Below, one piece after another: positions 6,690 through 15,003 of a stretch of 18,134 nt of DNA; position 1 is the first letter of the stretch, and each line of letters begins with the position of its first letter. This DNA is from Flavobacteriaceae bacterium. Its GTDB lineage: Bacteria; Bacteroidota; Bacteroidia; Flavobacteriales; Weeksellaceae. The notes beneath the pieces were generated by a model, which searched no databases, was not told where the DNA came from, and saw only the letters and a program-made list of their open reading frames with translations. A program made the position numbers and the translations under genes. The stretch covers positions 1 to 18,134 of the forward strand of contig JAITOO010000027.1 of the NCBI GenBank assembly GCA_031289875.1, in the 5' to 3' direction.

Positions 6690-7391
6690 ATGGGACAGAA
6701 GACAAATCCAATAGGAAACAGATTAGGAATCATTCGCGGTTGGGACTCAAACTGGTACGGAGGCAAAAACTTCGGAGATAAAATCGCCGAAGACCATAAA
6801 ATCCGCAGATACTTAGAAGCTCGTCTGTCAAAAGCGGGAGTTTCCAGAATTTACATAGAAAGAACGCTCAAACTGGTTACTATTACCATCACTACCGCCC
6901 GTCCGGGAATTATCATCGGAAAAGGAGGTCAGGAAGTAGATAAACTCAAAGAAGAGCTGAAAAAAATTACAAAAAAAGAGATTCAAATCAATATATTTGA
7001 AATCAAGAGACCTGAGATTGACGCTAAATTGGTAGCAGAAAGCGTAGCCCGTCAGATTGAAAGTCGTGTCTCATACAGAAGAGCCATCAAAATGGCAATC
7101 GCTTCTACGATGAGAATGAATGCAGAAGGAATCAAAATTATGATTTCCGGACGTTTGAATGGTGCAGAAATGGCAAGGTCTGAACACTTTAAAGAAGGAA
7201 GAATACCGTTATCAACTTTCCGAGCCGATATCGACTACTACATAGCAGAAGCGCACACCACTTACGGACGCTTGGGCGTGAAAGTGTGGATTATGAAAGG
7301 CGAAGTGTATGGTAAAAGAGAATTATCTCCACTGGTAGGTCTCCAAAAAAAGACCCAAAGAAAAAAAATTAAAGAAAGAGAAAGAAGATAA
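6690..7391 (+). CDS. rpsC: 30S ribosomal protein S3
   Basis: S3 forms part of the mRNA entry channel and of the ribosome helicase. The 233-residue protein has the N-terminal [21 protein letters not shown] type II KH domain follows with the GIIIGKGG loop at 73-80. The C-terminal domain has RRAIK at 130-134, matching E. coli R131, R132 and K135, which are needed to unwind m[23 protein letters not shown] (164-183) and [17 protein letters not shown] complete the fold. The last 14 residues are strongly basic. It follows rplV by 2 nt. Confidence 0.99.
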   Translation: MGQKTNPIGNRLGIIRGWDSNWYGGKNFGDKIAEDHKIRRYLEARLSKAGVSRIYIERTLKLVTITITTARPGIIIGKGGQEVDKLKEELKKITKKEIQINIFEIKRPEIDAKLVAESVARQIESRVSYRRAIKMAIASTMRMNAEGIKIMISGRLNGAEMARSEHFKEGRIPLSTFRADIDYYIAEAHTTYGRLGVKVWIMKGEVYGKRELSPLVGLQKKTQRKKIKERERR

Positions 7392-7410
7392 TTAAATATC
7401 TCAGGTAATC

Positions 7411-7833
7411 ATGTTACAACCAAAAAGAACAAAATTTCGCAAAATGCAAAAAGGACGTATGAAAGGACTTTCTTACAGAGGAAGCCGCTTGGCATATGGA
7501 ACTTTTGGAATTAAAGCGTTAGATTCAGTATTCATTACTGCAAGACAAATAGAATCCGCCCGTGTTGCCGCCACCCGTTATATGAAAAGGGAAGGGCAGC
7601 TATGGATTAAAATATTTCCGGACAAACCTATTACGAGAAAACCTGCTGAGGTGCGTATGGGTAAAGGAAAAGGAGCTGTTGAATATTGGGTAGCAAGAGC
7701 TACGCCGGGAAGAATCCTCTTTGAAGTAGGAGGCGTTTCTTACGACATAGCAAAAGAAGCATTGCGCTTGGCTGCTCAAAAACTTCCGGTAAAAACCAAA
7801 TTTGTCGTTGCCAACGATTTTGTACAAGCATAA
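7411..7833 (+). CDS. rplP: 50S ribosomal protein L16
   Basis: L16 assembles late in the 50S and helps position A-site tRNA. The 140-residue protein is full length, starting [19 protein letters not shown]. It has [20 protein letters not shown] (43-62) and [20 protein letters not shown] (69-88). R82 in VRMGKGKG corresponds to the arginine that is hydroxylated in E. coli; whether this organism has the hydroxylase is unknown. Unlike most genes here, it has a partial Shine-Dalgarno-like AGGT about 7 nt before the ATG. Confidence 0.98.
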   Translation: MLQPKRTKFRKMQKGRMKGLSYRGSRLAYGTFGIKALDSVFITARQIESARVAATRYMKREGQLWIKIFPDKPITRKPAEVRMGKGKGAVEYWVARATPGRILFEVGGVSYDIAKEALRLAAQKLPVKTKFVVANDFVQA

Positions 7834-7845
7834 AATTAAGAATCG

Positions 7846-8025
7846 ATGAAAGCAATAGAAATAACTAGATTAAACCAGGAAGAAATTAAAGTTGCACTGG
7901 CTGATAAAAAAGCCGAGTATGTAAAGTTGAGGCTGGCACACAAAGTTTCTCCCATTCAGAATCCGATTCAGTTGAGAGAAATGAGGAAAACAATAGCAAG
8001 GTTGGAAACAGCCGTTAAAAAGTAA
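7846..8025 (+). CDS. rpmC: 50S ribosomal protein L29
   Basis: This short gene encodes 59 residues, MKAIEITRLNQEEIKVALAD at the start and RKTIARLETAVKK at the end. It sits between rplP and rpsQ, where L29 is expected. L29 is a two-helix protein near the exit tunnel next to L23. The family pattern is visible: a first helix with LNQEEI, a second containing EYVKLRLAHKVSPIQNP, and the IRREIARL-like motif (here MRKTIARLET). Length is within the normal 60-70 range. The ATG at 7846 follows an A-rich spacer of 12 nt. Confidence 0.95.
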   Translation: MKAIEITRLNQEEIKVALADKKAEYVKLRLAHKVSPIQNPIQLREMRKTIARLETAVKK

Positions 8026-8055
8026 AAAAATCCGAAAAGAAAGGTAATTTCAACT

Positions 8056-8310
8056 ATGGAAAGAAATTTAAGAAAAGAAAGAATCGGTACAGTAACCAGC
8101 AACAAAATGGAAAAAACCGTCGTGGTGAGCGAAACCAGCAAAATCAAACACCCGATGTACGGAAAATTCGTTTTGAAGACCAAGAAATATACTGTACACG
8201 ACGAAAAGAATGAATGCAACGAAGGCGATACCGTCCGCATTATGGAAACACGTCCTTTGAGCAAGAACAAAAGATGGAGATTAGTAGAAATTTTAGAAAG
8301 AGCTAAATAA
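8056..8310 (+). CDS. rpsQ: 30S ribosomal protein S17
   Basis: S17 is an OB-fold protein that binds 16S rRNA helix 11 early in 30S assembly. The 84-residue protein has the expected [20 protein letters not shown] (6-25), [19 protein letters not shown] and the C-terminal signature [20 protein letters not shown]. The 30-nt spacer before it contains AAAGGT about 9-14 nt before the ATG, a weak Shine-Dalgarno-like element. It ends the S10-type section of the operon. Confidence 0.98.
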   Translation: MERNLRKERIGTVTSNKMEKTVVVSETSKIKHPMYGKFVLKTKKYTVHDEKNECNEGDTVRIMETRPLSKNKRWRLVEILERAK

Positions 8311-8320
8311 TACAAGAATT

Positions 8321-8689
8321 ATGTTACAGACAGAATCAAGATTGAAAGTTGCAGATAATACAGGCGCAAAAGAAGCACTGGTTATCAGGGTATTAGGAGG
8401 CTCAAAAAGAAGATACGCATCAGTAGGCGATAAAATAGTTATCACTATCAAAGATGCTACTCCATCAGGAACGGTAAAAAAAGGACAAGTATCTAAGGCT
8501 GTGGTCGTAAGAACCAAGCAATCTGTAAGACGGAAAGACGGTTCGTACATCAGTTTTGAAGACAACGCCTGCGTATTGCTGACCAATACCGGAGAAATGA
8601 GAGGTACACGCGTTTTCGGACCCGTTGCCAGAGAATTGAGAGACAAAGAGTACATGAAAATCATTTCATTAGCTCCCGAAGTATTATAA
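8321..8689 (+). CDS. rplN: 50S ribosomal protein L14
   Basis: L14 lies at the subunit interface, forms bridge B8 with 16S rRNA and is the binding site of the silencing factor RsfS. The 122-residue length is exact for the family. Visible conserved parts are [20 protein letters not shown] (7-26), [17 protein letters not shown] (30-46) and [20 protein letters not shown] near the C-terminus. It begins the spc-type section, 10 nt after rpsQ, with no promoter-like sequence between them, so the two sections are probably co-transcribed. Confidence 0.98.
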   Translation: MLQTESRLKVADNTGAKEALVIRVLGGSKRRYASVGDKIVITIKDATPSGTVKKGQVSKAVVVRTKQSVRRKDGSYISFEDNACVLLTNTGEMRGTRVFGPVARELRDKEYMKIISLAPEVL

Positions 8690-8709
8690 CCTTTAAAATT
8701 GTAGAGAAA

Positions 8710-9024
8710 ATGCCAAAAGTTAAAATAAAAAAAGGAGATAAAGTAGTTGTCCTGTCAGGCTCGTACAGCGGGAAACAAGGACAAGTATTGGTAGTCTATC
8801 CTGATAAGAACAGAGCCATTGTAGAGGGTGTGAATATTGTAAAAAAACACAACAAACCATCAACAGAAAAACCTCAGGGAAGCATCACCGAAAAAGAAGC
8901 CTCCATACACATCTCAAATTTAGCATTGATAGACCCCAAATCAGGAAAAGCTACAAGAGTCGGTTATAAAATAGACGGAGATAAAAAAGTCAGGATTTCC
9001 AAAAAATCAGGACAAGTTATTTAA
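8710..9024 (+). CDS. rplX: 50S ribosomal protein L24
   Basis: L24 initiates 50S assembly with L3 and lies near the exit tunnel. The 104-residue protein begins with a KOW motif (about 6-33): [20 protein letters not shown] then [20 protein letters not shown]. The second half contains the conserved [20 protein letters not shown]. The length is typical. It lies 20 nt after rplN and 12 nt before rplE. Confidence 0.97.
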   Translation: MPKVKIKKGDKVVVLSGSYSGKQGQVLVVYPDKNRAIVEGVNIVKKHNKPSTEKPQGSITEKEASIHISNLALIDPKSGKATRVGYKIDGDKKVRISKKSGQVI

Positions 9025-9036
9025 TAAAAGAAGATT

Positions 9037-9588
9037 ATGCAATACGTAGCAAGACCTAAAAAATTATATAACGAAAAAGTTGTACCCGCCCTCAAAGAAG
9101 AGTTCGGATACACTACAGTAATGCAAGTGCCTAAATTACAAAAAATTGTAATCAGCCAAGGTTTGGGCGCTGCCACCGCAGACAAGAAAATCGTAGATTA
9201 CGCAGTAGAAGAAATCACTCTGATTGCAGGACAGAAAGCCGTTCCGTGCCTGTCTAAAAAAGACGAAGCAGCATTCAAACTCAGAAAAGGAATGCCGATT
9301 GGAGCAAGAGTAACTCTGTGCGGCGACAGAATGTACGAATTTTTAGACCGCTTGGTAACCTCCGCACTGCCCCGTATCCGAGATTTCAACGGAATCAAAG
9401 CCGACAGTTTCGACGGAAGAGGTAACTACACGCTGGGCATCACCGAGCAAATCATCTTCCCTGAAATCAACATTGACAAAGTGAAAAAAATTCAGGGAAT
9501 GGATATTACCTTTGTAACCAGCGCACGCACGGACAAAGAAGCAAAAGCATTATTAACCCATTTCGGTTTACCGTTTAAAAAGAACTAA
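9037..9588 (+). CDS. rplE: 50S ribosomal protein L5
   Basis: L5 binds 5S rRNA and contacts P-site tRNA and S13 in the 30S head. The 183-residue protein carries the family signature [14 protein letters not shown] (31-44). It also has the P-loop-like region [17 protein letters not shown] (78-94), the [12 protein letters not shown] segment (109-120) and [16 protein letters not shown] (129-144), the strand-turn near the C-terminus. Length and order (rplX-rplE-rpsN) are normal. In E. coli the region around the start of this gene holds the S8 operator; I see no obvious equivalent here. Confidence 0.98.
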   Translation: MQYVARPKKLYNEKVVPALKEEFGYTTVMQVPKLQKIVISQGLGAATADKKIVDYAVEEITLIAGQKAVPCLSKKDEAAFKLRKGMPIGARVTLCGDRMYEFLDRLVTSALPRIRDFNGIKADSFDGRGNYTLGITEQIIFPEINIDKVKKIQGMDITFVTSARTDKEAKALLTHFGLPFKKN

Positions 9589-9596
9589 ATAAGAAT

Positions 9597-9866
9597 ATGG
9601 CAAAAGAATCGATGAAAGCGCGCGAGCGCAAAAGAGAAGCCCTCACAGCCAAATATTCCGCCAAAAGAAAAGCTTTGAAAGAAGCAGGCGATTACGAAGC
9701 TTTGCAGAAACTTCCAAAAAACGCTTCCCCCGTAAGGCAACACAACCGTTGCAAATTGACAGGAAGACCCAAAGGGTACATGAGAGTTTTCGGCATTTCC
9801 AGAGTGCTTTTCAGAGAAATGGCTAACGAAGGATTAATTCCCGGAGTAAAAAAAGCCAGTTGGTAA
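9597..9866 (+). CDS. rpsN: 30S ribosomal protein S14 (zinc-free long form)
   Basis: S14 completes the 30S head close to S3 and S19. At 89 residues it is the long, zinc-independent form: the paired CxxC motifs of the short zinc type are absent, and a single Cys (C52) remains in [20 protein letters not shown] (50-69). The C-terminus [18 protein letters not shown] is the conserved family ending. The basic helical N-terminus covers about 1-40. The spacer after it (63 nt) is the longest in the operon and holds a hairpin. Confidence 0.97.
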   Translation: MAKESMKARERKREALTAKYSAKRKALKEAGDYEALQKLPKNASPVRQHNRCKLTGRPKGYMRVFGISRVLFREMANEGLIPGVKKASW

Positions 9867-9882
9867 ATAAAAAAAATTGTAG

Positions 9883-9921
9883 AATTTTAAAAGTAGAATT
9901 ATAATTCTATACTCTAAAATT
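9883..9921 (+). promoter_or_regulatory. AT-rich extended hairpin in the rpsN-rpsH spacer
   Basis: The centre is a perfect 16-bp palindrome, TAGAATTATAATTCTA (9894-9909). Outside it AATTTTA (9883-9889) pairs with TAAAATT (9915-9921) across a small internal loop. GTAGAATT also occurs twice in direct orientation (9879-9886 and 9893-9900). No T-run follows, so it is not a standard terminator. It could be an RNA processing or stability element, an attenuator, or a DNA-binding palindrome. A complete -7 box is not seen. Function is unknown; the structure itself is read directly. Confidence 0.45.
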
Positions 9922-9929
9922 AAAGTAAT

Positions 9930-10328
9930 ATGATTACAGACCCAATCGCAGATTTCTTAACAAGAATAAGAAATGCAATGAGAGCAGGACACAAAGTAGT
10001 GGAAATCCCTGCCTCGAACATCAAAAAAGAGATTACAAAAATTCTCTTTGACCAAGGATATATCCTTAACTATAAATTTGAAGACGGAACAGTTCAAGGA
10101 ACTATCAAAATCGCTTTGAAATATGATAGAGCCACCAATCTTCCCGCCATCAAAAGCATAGATAGAGCATCCAAACCCGGATTGAGAAAATACACAGGCG
10201 CAAAATCATTACCCAGAGTATTGAACGGCTTGGGAATTGCTATTGTATCTACCTCCAAAGGAGTGATGACCGACAAGAAAGCGCGTCAGGAAAACGTAGG
10301 CGGTGAAGTAATTTGTTATGTTTATTAA
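9930..10328 (+). CDS. rpsH: 30S ribosomal protein S8
   Basis: S8 is a primary binder of the 16S rRNA central domain (helix 21) and, in E. coli, the translational repressor of the spc operon. The 132-residue protein starts [20 protein letters not shown]. It has [20 protein letters not shown] (81-100) and the rRNA-binding signature [12 protein letters not shown] at 107-118, ending GGEVICYVY. The gene is preceded by the hairpin-containing 63-nt spacer, which may set its expression apart from rpsN; that is inference. Confidence 0.98.
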   Translation: MITDPIADFLTRIRNAMRAGHKVVEIPASNIKKEITKILFDQGYILNYKFEDGTVQGTIKIALKYDRATNLPAIKSIDRASKPGLRKYTGAKSLPRVLNGLGIAIVSTSKGVMTDKKARQENVGGEVICYVY

Positions 10329-10343
10329 AAAAACGAATAAGAA

Positions 10344-10889
10344 ATGTCAAGAATAGGTAAAGCAATTATAAAAATCCCAGCCGGAACGAGTGTAGATTAC
10401 AAAGATAACGTAGTTACCATAAAAGGAAAGAACGGAGAATTATCACAACCGCTGACCCGCGGCATCTCCCTGAAAATCGAAGACGGTCAGCTCACCGTAG
10501 AACGCCCCTCTGACGACAAAGAACACAGAGCTTTGCACGGACTATACAGAGCGCTGATAAACAACATGGTAACAGGAGTTTCCGAAGGATTTTCCAAAAA
10601 ACTCGAACTCGTCGGAGTAGGTTATAGAGCGTCCAATCAAGGACAAAAATTAGAACTTTCCTTAGGATTTTCCCACCAAGTGGTGATAGAATTCCCTGAA
10701 GAAATAAAAGTAGAAACACTGACGGAAAAGGGTAAAAACCCGATAATTACTTTGACTTCGCACGACAAACACTTGTTAGGAATGGCTTGTGCGAAGATTC
10801 GTTCACTTCGTAAACCTGAACCTTACAAAGGAAAAGGCGTTAAATTTGTTGGAGAAGAAATTAGAAGAAAAGCAGGTAAATCTGCATAA
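10344..10889 (+). CDS. rplF: 50S ribosomal protein L6
   Basis: L6 sits near the GTPase-factor binding site and the sarcin-ricin loop. The 181-residue protein shows the two tandem L6 domains: an N-terminal part with [20 protein letters not shown] (62-81), and a C-terminal part with [20 protein letters not shown] (86-105) and the signature [13 protein letters not shown] (156-168). It ends in the normal basic [12 protein letters not shown]. It follows rpsH by 15 nt. Confidence 0.98.
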   Translation: MSRIGKAIIKIPAGTSVDYKDNVVTIKGKNGELSQPLTRGISLKIEDGQLTVERPSDDKEHRALHGLYRALINNMVTGVSEGFSKKLELVGVGYRASNQGQKLELSLGFSHQVVIEFPEEIKVETLTEKGKNPIITLTSHDKHLLGMACAKIRSLRKPEPYKGKGVKFVGEEIRRKAGKSA

Positions 10890-10900
10890 AAAATTACGTT

Positions 10901-11257
10901 ATGGCATTAACTAACAGAGAAAAAAGAATAAGAGTAAAAAGAAGAGTCCGTAAAAACATCTTCGGAACGACAGCCAAACCGCGTTTGTCCGTTTACAGAA
11001 GCAACAAAGAAATTTACGCTCAACTTGTTGATGATAATGCAGGCAAAACCTTAGCTTACGCCTCATCGCGCGAGAAAGAAGTTGCCGCAGAAAAAGGAAC
11101 TAAAACAGAAATCTCTACTATCGTAGGTAAAAGGCTTGCTGAAAAAGCAAAAGCTGCGGGAATTGAAACAGTGGTTTTCGACCGGAACGGATTCATCTAT
11201 CACGGAAGAATCAAAGCTTTGGCTGACGGAGCAAGAGAAGGAGGTTTAAAATTTTAA
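10901..11257 (+). CDS. rplR: 50S ribosomal protein L18
   Basis: L18 binds 5S rRNA with L5 and L25-type proteins in the central protuberance. The 118-residue length is typical. Seen are the basic N-terminal helix [17 protein letters not shown] (6-22), [20 protein letters not shown] (26-45), and the C-terminal [20 protein letters not shown] (94-113) with GGLKF at the end, all core L18 features. The spacers on both sides are 11-12 nt. Confidence 0.98.
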   Translation: MALTNREKRIRVKRRVRKNIFGTTAKPRLSVYRSNKEIYAQLVDDNAGKTLAYASSREKEVAAEKGTKTEISTIVGKRLAEKAKAAGIETVVFDRNGFIYHGRIKALADGAREGGLKF

Positions 11258-11269
11258 TGATTTAGAATT

Positions 11270-11791
11270 ATGCTAGGAATAAAAAATGTTGAAAGAGTAA
11301 AACCGGGAGGGTTAGAACTTACAGACCGCTTAGTCGGCGTGCAAAGAGTAACCAAAGTAACCAAAGGTGGTAGAGCCTTCGGCTTCTCAGCTATCGTAGT
11401 AGTAGGAGATGAAAAAGGAATCGTAGGCTTCGGATTGGGAAAATCCAAAGAAGTTGCCAGCGCCATTTCCAAAGCAGTGGAGGACGCCAAGAAAAATCTG
11501 GTGAAAATACCCGTTTTGAACGGTTCGCTTCCACATGAGCAGATTGCCAAGTATGGAGGTGCAGATATTTTCCTTCGCCCTGCTTCACATGGTACAGGGT
11601 TGATTGCCGGAGGTGCTGTTCGCGCCGTATTGGAATCAGCAGGAATCAAAGACGTACTTTCCAAGTCTAAAGGCTCATCTAACCCGCACAATGTGGTAAA
11701 AGCTACCGTAAAAGCATTGTTGAATTTGAGAAGTGCGGAGGCTATTGCACAACAAAGAGGAATATCACTATCTAAAGTATTTAAAGGATAA
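11270..11791 (+). CDS. rpsE: 30S ribosomal protein S5
   Basis: S5 lies at the mRNA entry site with S3 and S4, and affects decoding accuracy. The 173-residue protein contains the double-stranded-RNA-binding-like domain with [20 protein letters not shown] (26-45) and [17 protein letters not shown] (46-62). The second domain has [19 protein letters not shown] and [18 protein letters not shown]. The loop where spectinomycin-resistance changes occur (around TKGGRAF) looks wild type. The AAAGGATAA at the end of the gene also places a good Shine-Dalgarno sequence in front of rpmD. Confidence 0.98.
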   Translation: MLGIKNVERVKPGGLELTDRLVGVQRVTKVTKGGRAFGFSAIVVVGDEKGIVGFGLGKSKEVASAISKAVEDAKKNLVKIPVLNGSLPHEQIAKYGGADIFLRPASHGTGLIAGGAVRAVLESAGIKDVLSKSKGSSNPHNVVKATVKALLNLRSAEAIAQQRGISLSKVFKG

Positions 11792-11795
11792 AAAC

Positions 11796-11972
11796 ATGGC
11801 AGCGATAAAAATAACTTTAAAGAAAAGTTCAATTAAACGACCGGGAAACCAAAAACGCACATTGCAAGCCTTAGGCTTGACAAAGTTGAACAAAACCGTT
11901 GAGCATGAAGCAACTCCTCAAATTTTGGGAATGGTTGCAGTAGTAAAACATTTAGTAACTGTTGAAGAATAA
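11796..11972 (+). CDS. rpmD: 50S ribosomal protein L30
   Basis: L30 is a small 50S protein of bacteria and archaea; the bacterial short form has about 60 residues, and this one has 58. It starts MAAIKITLKKSSIKRPGNQK and contains the family pattern QKRTLQALGLTKLNKTVEHE (19-38) and MVAVVKHLVTVEE at the end. The ATG at 11796 is supported by AAAGGA seven nt upstream, one of the few clear Shine-Dalgarno sequences in the operon. A GTG in the same frame at 11733 would give a longer product that overlaps rpsE and has no family match. Confidence 0.96.
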   Translation: MAAIKITLKKSSIKRPGNQKRTLQALGLTKLNKTVEHEATPQILGMVAVVKHLVTVEE

Positions 11973-11979
11973 GCAAGAT

Positions 11980-12429
11980 ATGAATTTACATACTTTAAAA
12001 CCCGCAGAGGGTTCAACACATAACAGCAAGAGAATCGGCAGGGGACAGGGAAGCGGCAAAGGCGGAACTTCCACCAAAGGACACAAAGGAGACAAATCCC
12101 GCTCAGGACACAAACACAAAATCGGTTTTGAGGGTGGACAAATGCCTTTGCAGAGAAGAGTGCCGAAGTTCGGTTTTAAAAATATCAACAGAAAAGAATA
12201 TGTTGGCGTTAATTTGGACACTATTCAAGAATTGATAGACTCTAAAAAGATTTCAGGAGAAATAACCAAAGAAATACTGGCACAGCACGGATTGGCTTCC
12301 AAGAAAGATTTGGTGAAAATTCTCGGTAGAGGAGAACTCAAATCCGCCGTAACCATTACAGTGGACAAATACACCAAAACCGCACAAGAAGCTATAGAAA
12401 AAGCAGGCGGGAAAGCTAATACCTTATAA
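11980..12429 (+). CDS. rplO: 50S ribosomal protein L15
   Basis: L15 joins the 50S late and threads an extended Gly/Arg/Lys-rich N-terminus into 23S rRNA. That region is visible at 13-48 with SKRIGRGQGSGKGGTSTKGH (16-35) and SRSGHKHKIGFEGGQMPLQR (40-59). The C-terminal globular part includes SAVTITVDKYTKTAQEAIEK. I start at the ATG (11980), 149 residues, which gives the standard MNLHTLKPAEGS beginning. An in-frame TTG at 11962 lies inside rpmD and adds only MKNKQD. It precedes secY by 9 nt. Confidence 0.98.
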   Translation: MNLHTLKPAEGSTHNSKRIGRGQGSGKGGTSTKGHKGDKSRSGHKHKIGFEGGQMPLQRRVPKFGFKNINRKEYVGVNLDTIQELIDSKKISGEITKEILAQHGLASKKDLVKILGRGELKSAVTITVDKYTKTAQEAIEKAGGKANTL

Positions 12430-12438
12430 AATTAAAAG

Positions 12439-13824
12439 ATGAAAGGATTTATACAGACTTTAAAGAATATTTGGAGTATCGAAGAGTTAAGAAAAAAACT
12501 CCTCTTTACCTTTGGGGTAATAATAGTTTACCGATTCGGAACGCACGTTCCGCTTCCAGCCATTAATATTGCCAAAGTCGAAGATATCCTTGCAAGTTAT
12601 GCCCAGAGCGGAGGACACCAGCAAGCATCAGGTTTGCTCGGATTGCTATCCTCATTCACGGGCGGCGCTTTCAAAAGAGCTTCCGTATTTGCTTTGGGTA
12701 TCATGCCTTACATCTCTGCCTCTATCGTTGTCCAGTTAATGGGACTCGCTATCCCTTACATCAAAAAACTCCAAAGCGAAGGAGAAAGCGGGCGCAAAAC
12801 CGTCAATCAAATTACAAGATGGCTCACCATTTTGATTTGCCTGATTCAAGCCCCCGTATATCTAACCTCCATCACGCAGGTTTTTCTGCCTGTGGAACAG
12901 TTTGGGGCGGCGTATCTTGTAGATACCAACAGCATTTGGCTGTTTTGGATACCCAGCATTGTAATTCTGGTAGCAGGAACGCTGTTCGCTATGTGGATGG
13001 GTGAAAAAATCACAGACAAAGGAATAGGAAACGGCATCTCCATTTTGATTATGGTTGGAATTTTGGCAGGTTTTCCGGAAGCATTCATGCAAGAAATAGG
13101 CGTGCAGACCGGCGGCGAAGGAAGAGGATTATTCTTGATTTTCTTGGAAGTCATCGCTTGGCTGTTAGTCATCGTGTTGTCTATCATGCTGACGGTAGCG
13201 GTGCGGAAAGTTCCGGTACAGTACGTCAGCCGTACCAAACAAGGTTCGCTGAGGTCTATGACCCATGCAGCAAGACAGTACATTCCGTTAAAAGTCAATG
13301 CGGCAGGCGTGATGCCTATCATCTTTGCACAGGCGCTGATGTTTATTCCGGGCTTGCTGGCAAGGTCTGAATCGACCAACAATGCCTTTTGGGCAGGCTT
13401 TGGGCAGGTATTCAGTTGGCAGTACAATCTGCTGTTTGCAATTTTGATTATTGTATTTACATTTTTATATACGGCAATTACCATTCCTGTCAATCAAATG
13501 GCTGATGATTTGAAAAGGAACGGAGGTTTAATTCCAAGAGTAAGACCGGGACAGGAAACGGCGGAATATTTAGATAATGTTTTGTCCAGAATCACCTTTC
13601 CGGGGTCAATATTTTTGGCTTTGATAGCGGTTCTTCCCGCAATTGTAAAAATTATAGGTCTCACCGCAACTGATAATTTTGCATTGTTTTTTGGAGGAAC
13701 TTCGCTGCTGATTATGGTAGGCGTTTTGCTGGATACGGTTCAGCAGATTAATACTTACTTGTTGAACCATCACTACGACGGTTTGATGCAGTCAAGATTA
13801 AGTAGAAATCCGAATGCACATTAA
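12439..13824 (+). CDS. secY: Protein translocase channel subunit SecY
   Basis: SecY forms the inner-membrane channel for Sec-dependent export and insertion, with SecE and SecG. The 461 residues fit the ten-helix family. The N-terminal amphipathic region SIEELRKKLLFTFG is followed by helix 1, with YRFGTHVPLP at 31-40. The plug region GLLSSFTGGAFKRASVFALG (68-87) leads into the first signature, GIMPYISASIVVQLMG (87-102). The cytoplasmic loop near 353-370 has DDLKRNGGLIPRVRPGQ, the region that contacts SecA and ribosomes. The protein ends with the polar QSRLSRNPNAH. It sits after rplO and directly before infA; map and adk, which share this position in some bacteria, are not present. Confidence 0.98.
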   Translation: MKGFIQTLKNIWSIEELRKKLLFTFGVIIVYRFGTHVPLPAINIAKVEDILASYAQSGGHQQASGLLGLLSSFTGGAFKRASVFALGIMPYISASIVVQLMGLAIPYIKKLQSEGESGRKTVNQITRWLTILICLIQAPVYLTSITQVFLPVEQFGAAYLVDTNSIWLFWIPSIVILVAGTLFAMWMGEKITDKGIGNGISILIMVGILAGFPEAFMQEIGVQTGGEGRGLFLIFLEVIAWLLVIVLSIMLTVAVRKVPVQYVSRTKQGSLRSMTHAARQYIPLKVNAAGVMPIIFAQALMFIPGLLARSESTNNAFWAGFGQVFSWQYNLLFAILIIVFTFLYTAITIPVNQMADDLKRNGGLIPRVRPGQETAEYLDNVLSRITFPGSIFLALIAVLPAIVKIIGLTATDNFALFFGGTSLLIMVGVLLDTVQQINTYLLNHHYDGLMQSRLSRNPNAH

Positions 13825-13833
13825 TAAAAGCAT

Positions 13834-14049
13834 ATGGCAAAACAAAAACATATAGAGCAGGACGGAACCATCATCGAAGCATTGTCTAACGCAATGTTCA
13901 GAGTGGAATTGGAAAATGGTCACATTTTAACTGCGCATATATCAGGGAAAATGAGAATGCACTATATTAAACTATTACCCGGAGACAAGGTACGATTGGA
14001 AATGTCTCCGTATGATTTAACAAAAGGAAGAATAACTTTCAGATACTAA
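13834..14049 (+). CDS. infA: Translation initiation factor IF-1
   Basis: IF-1 is a single S1/OB-fold domain that covers the 30S A site during initiation. The 71-residue protein has [20 protein letters not shown] (7-26), [20 protein letters not shown] (28-47) and [20 protein letters not shown] (49-68), ending FRY; all are canonical. It lies 9 nt after secY and 16 nt before rpmJ, so initiation factor and ribosome production are tied in one transcript. Confidence 0.98.
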   Translation: MAKQKHIEQDGTIIEALSNAMFRVELENGHILTAHISGKMRMHYIKLLPGDKVRLEMSPYDLTKGRITFRY

Positions 14050-14065
14050 AAAAAATAGAAAGCAA

Positions 14066-14182
14066 ATGAAAATTAGAGCATCACTCAAAAAGAGAAGTTC
14101 AGAGGATATAGTTGTAAGACGCAAAGGTCGTCTGTATATTATTAATAAAAAGAATCCGAAATTTAAACAAAGACAAGGTTAA
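14066..14182 (+). CDS. rpmJ: 50S ribosomal protein L36 (zinc-free form)
   Basis: This very short gene encodes 38 residues starting [20 protein letters not shown] and ending NPKFKQRQG. The start and the KFKQRQG end identify L36, which binds 23S rRNA. The zinc-ribbon residues of the common form (three Cys and one His) are all missing, so this is the zinc-independent type. The ATG at 14066 follows an A-rich 16-nt spacer, and the stop is 2 nt from rpsM. The infA-rpmJ-rpsM order is normal. Confidence 0.96.
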   Translation: MKIRASLKKRSSEDIVVRRKGRLYIINKKNPKFKQRQG

Positions 14183-14184
14183 TT

Positions 14185-14562
14185 ATGGCGAGAATAGCAG
14201 GTGTAGATTTACCCAAAAATAAAAGAGGAGTTATCGGGCTTACCTATATTTACGGTATCGGCAGAAGCACCGCGTCCAAAACATTAAAGGACGCAGGCAT
14301 TAGCGAAGACAAAAAAGTGTCGGAATGGAATGATGACGAAATCAACGCCATCAGAAAATTCATCACAGACAATGTGAAAGTAGAAGGAGAACTTCGTTCA
14401 GAAGTCCAGCTGAACATCAAACGATTGATGGACATCGGCTCTCAAAGAGGTATCAGACACCGTCTGGGATTGCCGTTGAGAGGACAAAGAACCAAGAACA
14501 ACTCCCGTACGAGAAAAGGTAAGAGAAAAACCGTAGCTAACAAGAAAAAAGCCACTAAATAA
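14185..14562 (+). CDS. rpsM: 30S ribosomal protein S13
   Basis: S13 is in the 30S head, contacts P-site tRNA with its C-terminal tail, and forms bridges with L5. The 125-residue protein starts [20 protein letters not shown] with the helix-two-turn-helix [20 protein letters not shown] (21-40). The family signature is [17 protein letters not shown] (90-106). The Lys-rich tail (107-125) is the tRNA-contacting extension. AAGG about 7-10 nt before the ATG lies within the end of rpmJ. Confidence 0.98.
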   Translation: MARIAGVDLPKNKRGVIGLTYIYGIGRSTASKTLKDAGISEDKKVSEWNDDEINAIRKFITDNVKVEGELRSEVQLNIKRLMDIGSQRGIRHRLGLPLRGQRTKNNSRTRKGKRKTVANKKKATK

Positions 14563-14574
14563 TAAGTAACAACT

Positions 14575-14967
14575 ATGGCAAAAACAGCGTCAAAAACAGT
14601 TAAAAAAAGAAAAGTTAAAATTGAGGCATTGGGAGAAGCCCACATTCAAGCTTCTTTCAACAATATCATCATTTCACTGACCAATAAAAACGGTGAAGTA
14701 ATCTCATGGGCGTCTGCCGGAAAAATGGGCTTCAGAGGTTCTAAAAAGAACACCCCCTACGCTGCGCAGATGGCTGCCGAAAACTGTTCTCAGGTAGCTT
14801 ACGATTTAGGATTAAGAAGAGTGAAAGTTTATGTGAAAGGTCCCGGTGCAGGCAGAGAATCTGCCATCCGCACTATCCATAATTCAGGCATCGAAGTAAG
14901 CGAAATTATCGACGTTACTCCAATGCCGCACAATGGTTGTAGACCTCCAAAAAGAAGAAGAGTTTAA
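14575..14967 (+). CDS. rpsK: 30S ribosomal protein S11
   Basis: S11 lines the mRNA path on the 30S platform near the E site and the anti-Shine-Dalgarno end of 16S rRNA. The 130-residue protein has a basic N-terminus, then [20 protein letters not shown] (22-41), [19 protein letters not shown] (48-66) and [17 protein letters not shown] (85-101). The C-terminus [17 protein letters not shown] keeps the Asn-Gly pair (N120-G121) that forms isoaspartate in E. coli. The 36-nt spacer that follows is AT-rich without a recognisable promoter. Confidence 0.98.
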   Translation: MAKTASKTVKKRKVKIEALGEAHIQASFNNIIISLTNKNGEVISWASAGKMGFRGSKKNTPYAAQMAAENCSQVAYDLGLRRVKVYVKGPGAGRESAIRTIHNSGIEVSEIIDVTPMPHNGCRPPKRRRV

Positions 14968-15003
14968 AAAATAAGTACGAAAATTAGAGCTAAAATTTAG
15001 AAA

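Noticed and set aside
11254..11832. Minus-strand 192-residue open frame
   Set aside because: It is the shadow of rpsE; low-complexity Ser/Pro/Leu composition typical of antisense frames and no recognisable domain.
11962..11979. Longer rplO from TTG 11962
   Set aside because: It overlaps rpmD and adds six residues absent from L15; the ATG at 11980 gives the normal start.
12846..13493. Minus-strand 215-residue open frame
   Set aside because: Antisense to secY, without a family match or upstream signals.
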